NCBI GenBank assembly: GCA_014904985.1
Contig: MU128912.1
Coordinates: 157,368 to 221,367 of the forward strand
From: Hydnum rufescens UP504
Lineage: Eukaryota > Basidiomycota > Agaricomycetes > Cantharellales > Hydnaceae
Direction of reading: 5' to 3'
Length of the DNA: 64,000 bases
The position numbers and the translations under genes were made by a program. Under the pieces are notes generated by a model. That model made no database searches. It was given only the letters and a program-made list of their open reading frames with translations, and was not told the origin of the DNA. Positions 22,181-33,372 of the stretch are shown here, one piece after another (positions within the stretch are counted from its first letter, which is position 1; every line of letters starts with the position of its first letter).

Positions 22181-22667
22181 TTCTCAAGTCTAGGCTGCAT
22201 CAGAGTGCAAGGGCATCTATTGTTGTTGTAGGCGGTTATCGGCTACGGCGTATTAGTGTCACGTGCCCGTTTGTGGGCGGCCTTTACCCCTCTCCGCTCT
22301 TCTGGCCCATTCTAGGGCCGCCCCCTTTTATTATATATAGCGTAGGTACTAGACTTAGTTTCTCACTGGTTTGTACCTCCGCATCCTTGATCTATTGCAC
22401 GAGGTTCTTTTATCACACCATCTATTCTGTACCAGTTACAGGTAGTTTCATTGCATTTTCATAGTGCTTGAAGCTGATTTTATCATCCAAATCAGTGCAT
22501 TTGCACCTGTATTTTCTGTGGGCAAGATCTGCGGATCCAGATGATCTGCAGATTTTGTCGGATCCCCATCCTCGGATGGAGGCCTGCCTAATGGGGGATC
22601 CGGATCTGAGCCTATCCGAGGATCTGCGGATCCGATCCGCGGAGATCTGATCTGTGAGGAGCCCTAC
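22181..22667. repeat. Dispersed palindrome-rich repeat, copy A (with insertion)
   Basis: This copy begins TTCTCAAGTCTAGGCTGCAT and ends GTGAGGAGCCCTAC. It matches 46,548-46,832 along its length with scattered substitutions once the 197 bp insertion at 22,222-22,418 is removed. The right half is a dense array of GGATCC, AGATCT and CCGCGG palindromes that would fold into hairpins. Read on the minus strand the right end begins GTAGGGCTCCTCAC, a terminus-like sequence, so it may be one arm of a DNA transposon. No coding capacity is visible. Confidence 0.75.
22222..22418. mobile_element. 197-bp insertion with 8-bp direct repeats, solo-LTR-like
   Basis: The segment interrupts copy A of the dispersed repeat; copy B is uninterrupted (GGGCATTTATTCTGTATC). 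It is flanked by CATCTATT at 22,214-22,221 and 22,419-22,426. Near its edges it has TGTTGTAGG and ATCACA, and it contains TTATATATAG, resembling the TG...CA ends and TATA box of an LTR. A 5-bp duplication (CTATT) is an alternative reading and would suit a solo LTR. No inverted repeats are visible. Confidence 0.55.
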
Positions 22668-24120
22668 TCACTCTTGGATTATAACCAGCAAGTGATGGGC
22701 ACAAATTCCTAGAATTTTTCAATTGAGCACAGGCACTTTACCCTTAAAGATTTCATGTTGCATAGATTATGAAAAATAGCCACATGGTAACCAGCTTCAG
22801 GGATTGGTGCTACCCATATGTATGTACAGTATCTGATGAGGACCCCTGAATGCTCTCATTGAAGATCCAGACGGTACTTCCCCTACTGAAATCTCCGACG
22901 GCCTGACCCCCTGGGGGTCTCCTGTGGGATCAGAAATCCGTGAATTCTGGATGTAGATACCCCCTGATCTCGCGCCTCCGTTCTACGTTACAATGAAATT
23001 TTTTGCCACAATGTGCTGCTGTGCCTTCCCGCATGTTCAGTATCGTCCCTCTGACTCCTAGATCGCAATACGCATCCAAGTTTGAGCGTCCAGGCTTTTG
23101 CATTTTTTCTGAAAAAAGCTCGCCGGAGGCCAAAAATTACACCGGGTGCCCCCCAAAAGAATCTCTAACTATAGCCTGACCACTCATTTATAAAAGTCCG
23201 GAATCCTCAGTATTGGAAAGTGGCTCTAGGCACCACACCGCCCCTTGAAGGCTGAAATCCGTGGGCTGGGTTCACCACATTTTTTTCGCTTAAAGAACAA
23301 ACAGAACGCTCTGGGGTCCTGTCTGATGCCAGTCTTCTGAGGCTCTCTTCTGTTTTGCACCATCTTCGAAAGACTGTAATACTGCCTCATTCCCCGACTT
23401 CCGGATCATGGGAAACAAAGGACCAAACAAGAGACAAAGGATTGCAATCTACTTGAGCATTTGAAAAGAGGACGCGAAGACTTGAACGCCCCCCACAGCC
23501 CTTCGATGCTGAGTACGTGACGTGACCACTCCTACAGCTCCTTCCCACGCAATTCGGCCCCTCAATTCTCAATTGACCCCGCCGAGCCCTGTATTGCCCT
23601 AGCGTATGCAGGGATTGTGGAGGCCTCGAGGGTGAATGCGTCCTGGACAACTGGATCTGCGAATGCTGAGAGACTTGCTGTACGGCCTGTACCACCGACA
23701 CCGACTTCGCCGGAATTTACTCTATAATCGATGACAGATCAGCACACCTGGACGAGTCTCGACAGCTAGGCCTCAGAATCAGTGCAAGACTTTTGCCCAT
23801 CATCATACAAGTATTGACAGGCGGCAGACCATGTTCACTGCATGAGTCGCCAGGCCAGATTCAGTCATGTCGAAACATGCACCACATAGTAAAGACCCGA
23901 CGAAAAGTGTCTTTCTTGCAAAACAGCAGATGGGAAGGCCGACACACAAGTGTTCGGGTCTAGCAAACACTTGAGTGGACACATCGATGCGAGCTCGCAA
24001 ATACTGTAGCTCCTAAAGCCTAACCAAGTTAATTACATCAATAGTTAAACACCAGATTTGTCCCTTTAGTGAAAGATAGGTGGATCCAATTTGGTTGTCC
24101 CCGACCCGGACCCGCCGCCA

Positions 24121-27116
24121 CTAAATGATCCATAGAGTATCATTAAGACCAATAAGTGCAATGCTCCCGCGTATCAGCGAGAATGCCAGTCGCGCTCTCC
24201 GATTCCCCAAAATTGCTCTTGTCAGGGCAAACACACCTCTTTCAACAGGGTTTAAACGCCTGTACTGCACGCGCCGCCTCCTAGACATGCAAATAAACGA
24301 TATCGAACAAGCGAGATAAGGCGATTGCGCTGTGAGCGACGCACTTTCCCACGGAATGCTTCAAATGGGTTCATTCTTTCTTCGTACATACTCTTATACT
24401 TTGTCATTTCATCGGGTCGCGTCGGAACGGCATTGGCAGGACCAGGGACATATGTCGACGAGCTGGCCGCAGACTCATCCCGGTAGCTTTGCATGTAGCG
24501 AACCTTTTCGTATAACTTGAGATTATCCTGTTGAAGGATCTTTATATCGCCACGAAGATCGGAAATAATTTCGAATTGTTTGCGCAACTCCTGAAAGACA
24601 ATACATTAGACATAACAATACATCAGTCAGTCGATCTCCACCATCAGGAAAGGAACAGGGTACCTCCTCGAGTTCCGCATTTCGTTGCCTAAACCGGTCT
24701 CTCTGACTTGTAACGATGGGCAAGATGGAGGTGTCTGCGGAAGACGAAAAGGGCGTCGGTACGCTCTTGTAGGATGTCTGGATCTGTTGCAATCAGTACT
24801 TGAACGACGGCCCCTATCGAAACTACCCACGGCGTCCTTCTGCCCAAGGTTGAGGTCTGCCAGTCCCCTTTCATGTCCAGCAGGCTCCCTAGGCGTAGAA
24901 GCACCAGGAGTCGAGGACACACCATTTGCAGACGGCATATGTGAGTTCAGCTGCACCAAATCATTTTCGATGCGTTCGTTCAAGGCCTTCTGTTGCTCCA
25001 ATTCCAAGCGATTATGTGATAGTTCGGAGGTGACGGATTGCAATGACCTCTCGAGTTCCCCGTGTAGTATCTAGACTGGTACAATGAACCAATCTGAATT
25101 GCTCCCGCGGGTTGTGGGATCCAAAAATTGCACCGCTTACTCGATATCTCGTCAACTCCTCCAAGATACGCTTGTTCTTGGCGAGAACGAGTGCCTCAAG
25201 GGATTTGGCCTGTTGTTGATTCGCCTTCTGGGCGTTTGGATCAGGCATACGCACGTCGCCATCCCCGCCGCTGCCTTCATCACCATCGAGATCTGCACCT
25301 GCAAACTCCACATACTGTGGGGTGACGAGTCAAATCACAGGGCATCAATGAAGTAATAGTAGCGAAGAAAGCACAAAAATAACCTTCATGATTTCAAGCT
25401 CTCGCTTGATTTCGTCGTAATCTTGATACTGCCGTATCTGACTTCGTAACGACTCGATATCACCCGCCTATTCGTAGAGACACAATGAATGTCAGAGGAT
25501 GTGTCGCAACAAGATGAAGGATGAAGCAGAGAACTTTGGAAGCCAGCTCCTTTGAAATATCTTCAACTCGTTTCTGGGCCATTTGCTCTGTGGATGCGTT
25601 GGTGTCTTTCTGGATCTCTAGGGCGCGAAGAAGGCGTCTTGTTTCTGCCTCTAATTCCACAATGTTCGCGTCTAGGGCTTTGACACTAACAGGGGTTTAC
25701 GTCCGGGCCATGATTGATAGTGGTCTAAGAATCAGATCAACGAACCGGTTTTCCGCCTCACTCCCGCTACGGACTGATTCGATTTCAGCACGAAGCAATT
25801 CCTAAAAGACCATGTCAGTAAATCATAAACGCCTGGAATAAATTCAGAGAAATAATGACATTTCGGCGTTCGACGGCGGCGACGCGGCTGTTCGCCCGTT
25901 CCAAATCAGCCACGATCATGTCCACTTCCGCTAGTCGGGCAACGACTTCCTGGTCTAGACCATTGATTAGTTTCCTGTTCTCAATTACCCAGTATGACGT
26001 AAGGGAAGCACCTTGACGCTCGCCCTGATCTATCAGTTTCGCCTGATTGCTCTCATTGGAAGTGCGTAAATCTCGTAATTGGTCCTTTGTTAGTGTAAGT
26101 TGCCGTTGTAAATCGCGTTCTCTACAATGGCAGCCATGCGTGAGAGTGGCAATGACTCAGATGTGGCGGGATAGACGCACCGCTCCTCGTAATTTATCAT
26201 CTTCTCGTCATAAGTAGCATTCAGTTCGTTTTCCTTTTGCACAATCTTTTCTTCTATTAATGCCTCCATCTGACGGCGAGAATTGCAGTTAACAACGTAT
26301 GACGGGAATACACCGGAATCTACCTGCCTTTCCCTCAAGGAGTTCCGCGCGTGCCTCGGCTTTCTTTGCGGCAGATTCGAGATTGGGTATCTCAGTGGCC
26401 CGTTTTCGCAGGTCTGCGTTCTCCTCGCGAAGGCGGTTCACCTCGGATTCGAGAATTTCTGCCTCAGCGACTTTCACGGCTTGATCCTGGAATGGTACGT
26501 ATTAAGAGTGGCGAACATCAACCCCGAAGCCACAATACAGACCACCGCTGCTTCCAGGAGGGGATATGGATCTGGAGCATCTGCGAAGAGCTTATAGACG
26601 CTGAGAAATGCGTTTTCGGATGCCTTTGAACGTTTATTCAGCTGTCTATTTCGCTGAAATTTCCATATCAGGAGCATGGTTGAGGCGTTCAAACTGGAAA
26701 TTGAATATGGTTACCTTTGATACCCTGGTTGAGTGTGAGCACATTGAATGATTGAGAAAGGGCACGTAGGGCACGTACCTTTGAGTAAGGTCTTGAAGGC
26801 GCCGAGTTTTTCTTCGTCGGGGATTCGTTTGAACTCTGGTGGGATGAGAGCGATGGTGGACATGCTATAGGTGATGAGCGCCCACACGAACCTTTCGTTC
26901 GATCGGCAAGGGCCTTTCGGCCTACTAGACTTTCCTTCTGGTTCTCAACAAGCTCGATGCCCTGAGTGTCGAGAGTCTTCTGTAACTGGGTAAGATTAAT
27001 ATCTGCGGTCCTCATGCAGTCTCATGTGAGGCTAATTGGGTTTATTCCGTCTGCAGTCTAGCCGTACCTTTCCACGCGGCAAGTGCTCCGCTAAAGTTTC
27101 TTTCTGAGCCCGCCAT
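24121..27116 (-). CDS. COY1: CASP/COY1-type Golgi coiled-coil protein, frame break near C-terminus
   Basis: Golgi-localised coiled-coil protein (CUX1-derived CASP in animals, Coy1 in yeast) acting in retrograde vesicle tethering. ATG 27116 gives FSGALAAWK, then LTQLQKTLDTQGIELVENQK and RKALADRTK, the family N-terminus. Next come SENAFLSVYKLFADAPDPYP and long coiled coil over many exons. The C-terminal block DNLKLYEKVRYMQSY then MYEERMNPFEAFRGK is diagnostic. After the intron 24,344-24,281 the frame reads EAARAVQAFKPC and stops at 24,242. The conserved LNPVER...ILGNRRAR block continues in the +1 frame to 24,121. One extra base in TTTAAA at 24,251-24,256 explains the break. As read, the protein loses the conserved tail and its membrane anchor. 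Either a sequence error or a real truncation is possible. Confidence 0.88.
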
Positions 27117-27212
27117 GAGTTGCCTAGGATGTGTTCAATATTACGTGGTGTTGTGGCGTTGAGTCGATTGAATTGACAGAAATAGCACTCCCTCCCCAAT
27201 CTTCAGGCTACC
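27117..27212. promoter_or_regulatory. 96-bp divergent promoter, COY1 / RING-TRAF gene
   Basis: Only 96 bases separate the two start codons, which face away from each other. Both promoters and 5' UTRs must lie here or overlap neighbouring gene sequence. No specific binding site is claimed. Confidence 0.6.
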
Positions 27213-28966
27213 ATGGACGAACATACTCTCGTATATGTTGACCAAGTCAACTCCAACCTGGTTTGTGGGTCGTTACTGCGGCTTGATTGTAACTCACCAT
27301 CATCCTGTTTTAGATATGCTGCATTTGCCGGCAAGTTTCTCGAGCTCATGAACTGAAGCCGCGAATCTGAGTGAGACCTTTTCAGAATGCCTTTCACGAC
27401 TCCCACAGCTACGACGACATGCACACACACGTTCTGCAAGGATTGTATTACTAAAGCTCTCGCATTCCACGCAGAATGTCCCGTCGATCGTTCGCCTCTC
27501 GCACTGACCGATCTACAGCCAGCAACTACTATAGTTCGCAACGTGGGTCTTCCCCATCTCTGCCCTTTAGTGACATGCTAACGCATTTGATATCCAGCTT
27601 GTGGATGAGCTGATTGTACAGTGTCCAAACGCTCCCTTTGGTTGCCAGCAGACGTGTCAGAGACAGTTACTTGGCTCACACTTGGCTCACGAGTGTCTGC
27701 ATGTTTCAACTCACTGTTGCGAGGAGGATTGTGATGCGACGTTACTCCGGCGTGACATTGATAAGCATGTCAAAAACTGTGTTCATCGGATAGTCTCCTG
27801 CGATGCGTGTGAAATGCGTCTCAAGTTCAAGGATATCGAGGTACGTCGCTGATCCCGGAGGTTTTTGGAGCTTTGTTTCTCACTTATGGATATACTTAGT
27901 ACCACTCGGCTCAATGCCCAGCCGCGGAATGGACTTGCCCGCATTGTGAAATGACCCTTGCTCGTTCAGATCGGGCTTCGCATTTGCTCGCTTGCCCTGA
28001 AGCGACCGATTCGTGCACTCACTCCGTGAATGGTTGTCCCTGGTCCGGACCCCGACGGACGGCTTCCACTCATCTCTTAACGTGTCCATATGAGAGTATC
28101 AAAGGCTTCTTCGCTGTCAATGCTTCCCGTGTATCGACGATAGAGTCGGAGAACACAATGCTGCGGCAAAAAGTCGATCGCCTGGAGACTATGCTGGCTG
28201 CGGCTCAGCGCGAAGTGGAATCTACAAGAAGCAGCTTGGGACCCTGGTTCCGGCCGTCAGGCTCACAGCCCCCGCGCTAACGCCCCTCCGCCACCCGAGC
28301 GGATCCAGCGCCGTCGCATGTCGGTTCCCCTCAATACTGCTTCGTTCGGATTCCTTGCGGAGTCAGACGAATCTGAGACATCCGGGTACCCCCAAACAGG
28401 ATTCTTCGACGATGCAGTTCCTGTACATTCTTCTCAATCCCAGCCATCCTCTGCAGAAGTCCCGATATCACCGTACTTCCCTGCATTGACAGACAGTGCG
28501 CCTATGTCTTCGTATGCGTACTCGCGCGTGGCTCCTATCGACCTCAGCACATCCCTAGAAGGCTGTCTCACGTCACTCCGCAATTCGATCGTCACGCTCT
28601 CCACCTCACTTGATTCTCTGGAACGGCGGCAAGACATCTCTCTTGCCACGGAGACGCTTCGCATGCACGAAGACGTTGCTTCTTTAAGGGCTATTGTACA
28701 TGGGTTGCGAATGCAGGTGTGTCCTCTCTAAATCTTCAAACTATCTGCGGGTCATAACTATTGCCCTCGAATAGGTCCACACGATTATGATGGACCGAAA
28801 TTGGCAGGTGTCTGGGCGATCAGGGAACGGAATGAATGTGACACCGGTGGATTCGCAGCCGGTAACGACCCATGCATATGCACCCAGTGAGTCTACGACT
28901 TCCATCGAGTCGACGGTCGGCTCGACACGGACGCCGTACCGCCCATTCGCCGGCCCCCTATCATGA
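27213..28966 (+). CDS. RING plus TRAF-type zinc-finger protein (putative E3 ligase)
   Basis: ATG 27213 (MDEHTLVYVDQVNSNL) leads by a 55-65 nt intron into a tiny 18-nt exon coding for ICCIC and then a RING: CCIC, then CTHTFCKDCI and CPVDRSPL. This is followed by paired TRAF-type zinc fingers: CPNAPFGCQQTCQRQLLGSH, CVHRIVSCDACEMRLKFKD, CPAAEWTCPHCEMTL and CTHSVNGCPWSGPRR. A short coiled coil (VSTIESENTMLRQKVDRLE) comes next, then a Ser/Pro-rich tail ending PYRPFAGPLS at 28,966. The RING-TRAFzf order suggests an E3 ubiquitin ligase, but no MATH/TRAF-C domain is seen. The intron after the mini-exon is GC-AG (27,331-27,385, donor GCAAGT). The exon edge near 28,215-28,258 is uncertain. The target is unknown. 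Confidence 0.78.
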
Positions 28967-31173
28967 TTGGCCAATCGACCTCGATCAGGCGAACGACTGG
29001 CATGGAGAACAAGTTATAAACATTCGCGCAGATGGGTTCCCCTCGTCACATCCCTTTTCATGCCCCCCATCTCAAGATTCCAGAATCTGGGAAGTGGCGC
29101 GGAGTTTCGCTATATGACTGTATTCTTAGCGCACATAATCTTAAATGTACCTCTATACAGGCGGCAGTAGTCAGATGCCTGTATTCGTGCCGTATCGAGG
29201 CTTGTCTTCTCCCCCGAGCACGTCAGAGCTTTGGCGGGGAAAAGATGGCGTTGACTAGAGTTTTAGGTCCAACGTTTGTTTAATTTCGAGACCAGTTTTT
29301 TGTGGCCACACCACGTGATATACTGCCATTCCTCAGAACACATTATTCCGGGCCACGCAAGAAATTGTCCCTTTCTCTTCTCAAAGGAAACTGATGAACA
29401 TGTCTGGTTTTGGCTCTCGAGCATTCCACCAGTACAAAGGCATCAACTACATATTAACGCAAACGTGGTAAGAATGCGCGCATTGAGAGTGTGGGCCGTG
29501 CGATATTCTCTGAATTCCAAGCCGTGGCAAGGCAAGACTGCCAGGTAGACGCTGGATAAAAGTGCACGACTTTACTACGAACCCGTGGTCATGCTTACTG
29601 TCGTGTCGGGATGCATCTCTCCACAAGAAGAGAGCGCGCGTGGTGAATCAGGATTGAGAGATGCCGGCAGGTCGTAATCGTGGCTATTTTTGAAATCCGG
29701 AATTTTGGGTGTTTACATTAGCAATGGGCACTGTCACCAACCTACTCAGGAGCACCAGCTTCTATGGAATATACACGTACCATGACACCCAATTATTTTG
29801 CTTATTGTGGTTCGGGCGCATTGCTAGCAATTAAGGCCCCAGATAAATCAGCTGATTTTTCCTGTAACCTATTGGGCTATGGAGGGAATTAGTGTTAAGG
29901 CACCTGCCCTAGATGTTTTCTCTGCTAATTGTTAACCTTCTGCCACTGCATTGTGGCTGTTTATTTTTCACTTACAAATCAATCACGTGGACGCGCCACC
30001 ACCACCCAGCACACCTCTCAGGTCAGAGCCTTGGACTAGAGCCCCGATGCGCGCGTTCTATGTACATTTGGGATCCCACCCCAGTGGATTGTTCTCACTG
30101 ATAAAAATACCTTGGATTCCACTTGGATGACGTTCCAAAATGATCCAAAATAGTCACAGGGTGGCTCGCCATGGCGGGATCCTTCTGAAAGGCCGACGCA
30201 ATATACTGTGACCGGCATTTATTCCTGAATTAATTGACTCCGCAATTACTAGCTTAGGCCCTCGGGGCCATATGGGAGCTCGTATCCACTCAACGTATGG
30301 CTGATTTTAGTCCACCCACACATTTTGGGTAGCTTAGGCTACGGTCCTCGCCGCATCACCGAGCACATCCGGGTGAGGGGTGGTGTGGCTTGACCAAGTT
30401 TTTGGGATATTGTCTGGACCCGAGGGCAGAATCGTGCACCTAATATCTCAGCCTTTAACTGGCTTCCGAAAAAGAGGCTGCTCGTTGAGTCCTTATCTCC
30501 GCGGCTCGACTGATGACATGACACCTTATGGTTCGTCGACCCGCTATATCGCGTGGGGCATTAATATTAGCTGGGATGCTAAATAAATGGACACACTCTA
30601 CTCTTCGCTTGTATGATGATGCACGCAACATCTGTACTCCCGGTCCCTGGTCCTGACTCCGATTGATCCAAATCCGCCAGGTGTGCACTTCCACCCTTTC
30701 CCCGTCATCTCTGTTCCTTGGTAGGAATTCGTTCACTGTAGAGGGTATTGTTCACTGACTTCCGCCGCTCGTTGCCCTCAGTTATTACCTGTCTCTGTAG
30801 CCTCCCCCCCGTGGACACGCGGGTGAATATCGCCACCCCCTACCTACTATTTCCCATTTTTTATTGCGCCCGAAACCATGATAATGATCATCTAATGGTT
30901 GCCGTCAGTGAGTGCCCATGACCAGAGCATGTCTACAAATTTTATTGTACCTCTATTTACATTCTAGCGGTCTACTGTACATGCCGCCCGCAGTACTGAT
31001 ACGGTCTCTCACTCGACCTCGGATACTAATTGGCGCATCTCTGGTCTCCAGCAATTTACCTGTGGTCATTCCGGACTCGGTCCCGGCCCGGCGATGCGTC
31101 TCCGCAGTTAAACCACAACTCACGATATAAGACTAGCTCGAGCTTATGTGGCACCACCTGTATATCGCGAATT
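28967..31173. other. Gene-free 2.2 kb stretch
   Basis: I find no gene, RNA or clear transposon here. Short frames (for example at 29,276-29,548 and 30,455-30,736) lack motifs and proper exon structure. The distal part should carry the pectin lyase promoter. Confidence 0.5.
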
Positions 31174-33372
31174 ATGCGTCCACTCCTTACTATTCTCTCC
31201 TTTCTTTTTATTGAGCAAGCCTTGGCTGTAGGCACTGCTTTTGGTTATGCTGCAGGTTTGTCTCCAGTGCGCGCTTCAAATTGTTCATCTTGCTAACAGA
31301 AATCGCCTTGTCTAAGGCACCACTGGTGGCGGCTCTGCAACTCCCCAAATCCCAAGTTCAAATGCAGAGTTGGTGTCCTGGCTTGGAGACTCGACACCAC
31401 GAGTCATTCTCCTTGACAGGGTGATTACTTTGTTATTGAAACGTGGAAGTGTTCGTTGAGCGGGAATGTTTTGCTTTGAGATATTCGACTTCACTGGAAC
31501 TATGGCGACGGCTCAAGGATGTAAACCCTGGACTTGTTCTCCTCACCCCCAGGTTGCGCTAAGCGGTCCTGGCTGGTACGAACGCCCACTACATATCATC
31601 GATGGATACCATGGATTAACAGCTCTCCCGACCCTAGGAGCCAGACTTACGCGTAAGTTATCGTATGGATATTTCAGGTCTAACATCTTATGCCTATCCT
31701 CTAGGCCGAATGCAGCCAAGATTGAGATCACCTATGATAAAGCGGGACCTGCTCCTATCAAAGTCGGAGTCAGTACTTCCCTCTCCCTTCAAATATTTGT
31801 GGATTGATTCTGATCCCCTGCATGCGAAGTCCCACAAAACCCTTCTCGGTAAAGGAAGCGCTGGTGGAATGTCAGTTCTGCTGCTATCTCCAAGTTTCTG
31901 GCTAGCTTAAGAATGTATGGGGGCTAATAGCAAAGGAAAAGGCCTCCGGATCGCTAGATCACAGAACATCATCATACAGGTGTGTATACATTCATCCATA
32001 GGCACCTAATGCCGACCTTTGTTCCCATCACAATCAGAACATACTCATATGTGCGTGACACAATGTCTCAAGACTCACTTAAGATTAGACACCTCGGACA
32101 GACCAGTTGAACCCTCGAATTGTGTGGGGAGGCGACGCGATCACAATTGACGGAGGAAGCAATATATGGGTGAGGCGGCACCTTCCTCGCGTGCATTTCC
32201 CATCACTGTAAATTGACGGGTTAATAGGTTGACCACAATCGCATCCAAAATATCGGTCGTCAAATGCTCGTCACAGGCTACGGCGCCGCAAAGAATACTA
32301 CATTTAGTAACAATATGCTCTACGGTGTCGGGTATTTGTTTGTTCAGACCATTTACGTTCTGTACGTTCTGACCATTATTGGGATTTGTTAGAAACTACT
32401 CGTAGGTTATCGTTTTAATTTTGTCTTTACAGTACTCACTGTTCTGTTCTCATATTTCCTTAGTGCGACATGCAATGGGAGACATTATTGGTAAGCACAA
32501 GTAATACTATTTTGAACCCTTATTTAACGATTGCTTAGGGTCGCGCTCTTTGTGCGGGTGTTTTTTTTTCAACACAAACTTTCTGAGCCCCAATATGTTA
32601 CTTGTTCTTAGACCGGTGCTTCTGATGAGATCACCTTCGCACTAAACTAGTAAGGCTTAACTCGCTATGTTCAATTTGGACATAATCAAATCGCCCCCTC
32701 CATTGACAGCGTCTATCACACTTCGTTCGTATTCCTTTCGTAGATCTTGACTGAAACGCCACTAAGCTCATGTGGTGAATGCAGTGGTCGTGGGCCCCAC
32801 GTTGGCGGTACTAGTGGATACACGCAAAAAGTCCACGTTTACAAGTCTGTGGATTCATCACGAGTTTTCATATCATTTATCTCATACCTGCTGCTCGATT
32901 CAGCAATTACTACGTTTCTGTCCAGGGTCATGCTTTGGATCCCGAAGAGGGTAGTAACATTCTTGCCGAAGGGAACTATATGGATTCTGTGCGTCTCGAA
33001 GATCATCTTCGTGTCAGCGTCAATGCGGATGAGAATGCTTACGGATCAATTGCAGGTCACCACCCCTATCTTGCCTGTCGCAGGATCAGTGTTTTATCCA
33101 CTGACTTCTCAGGACAGCGCTTCTTGCAATTCGGTGCTCCATCGTGCTTGCATGGCCAATATGGCGTGAGTCAATTAGCTCAAACCTAAAATGCAATGAC
33201 CTCACGAAATTTTGGAATCCGCTACAGAGTAAATTCGGGCAAGATCGATGTTGGTAGCACAGCTCACCTTTCAGCATTCGCGCGTCCGGCCGTCCAGGAT
33301 GCGCAGATCCTTGCGGCCTCCGCAGTTCCAGCATATGTTCAGGCGAACGCACGCCTCGGCGTGGTCAATTGA
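31174..33372 (+). CDS. Secreted pectin lyase (polysaccharide lyase family 1)
   Basis: Extracellular enzyme that cleaves (methyl-esterified) pectin by beta-elimination. ATG 31174 encodes a signal peptide ([18 protein letters not shown]). The mature start [30 protein letters not shown] and the strand [14 protein letters not shown] are typical of fungal PL1 enzymes. The parallel beta-helix continues with [40 protein letters not shown] and [20 protein letters not shown] (the catalytic-site Asp region). [45 protein letters not shown] and [20 protein letters not shown] follow. The C-terminus reads [20 protein letters not shown] and ends at TGA 33,370-33,372. At least eight introns fall within 2.2 kb, and exact edges are approximate. 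Expected regulation is by carbon source and host polymer, but no site is identified. Confidence 0.86.

Larger units (their letters stand above)
21781..24120. other. Gene-free repeat-bearing region
   Basis: This stretch of over 2 kb has no supportable gene. It contains the dispersed repeat at 22181-22667 and its inserted segment, annotated separately. The remainder (22,670-24,120) shows only short, unrelated frames. A palindromic word GACCCCCTGGGGGTC lies at 22,906-22,920. Confidence 0.55.

Noticed and set aside
24250..24257. TTTAAAC as a programmed -1 slippery site in COY1
   Set aside because: The heptamer is in the wrong phase: the conserved tail needs a +1 shift from the frame read, so an indel explains it better.
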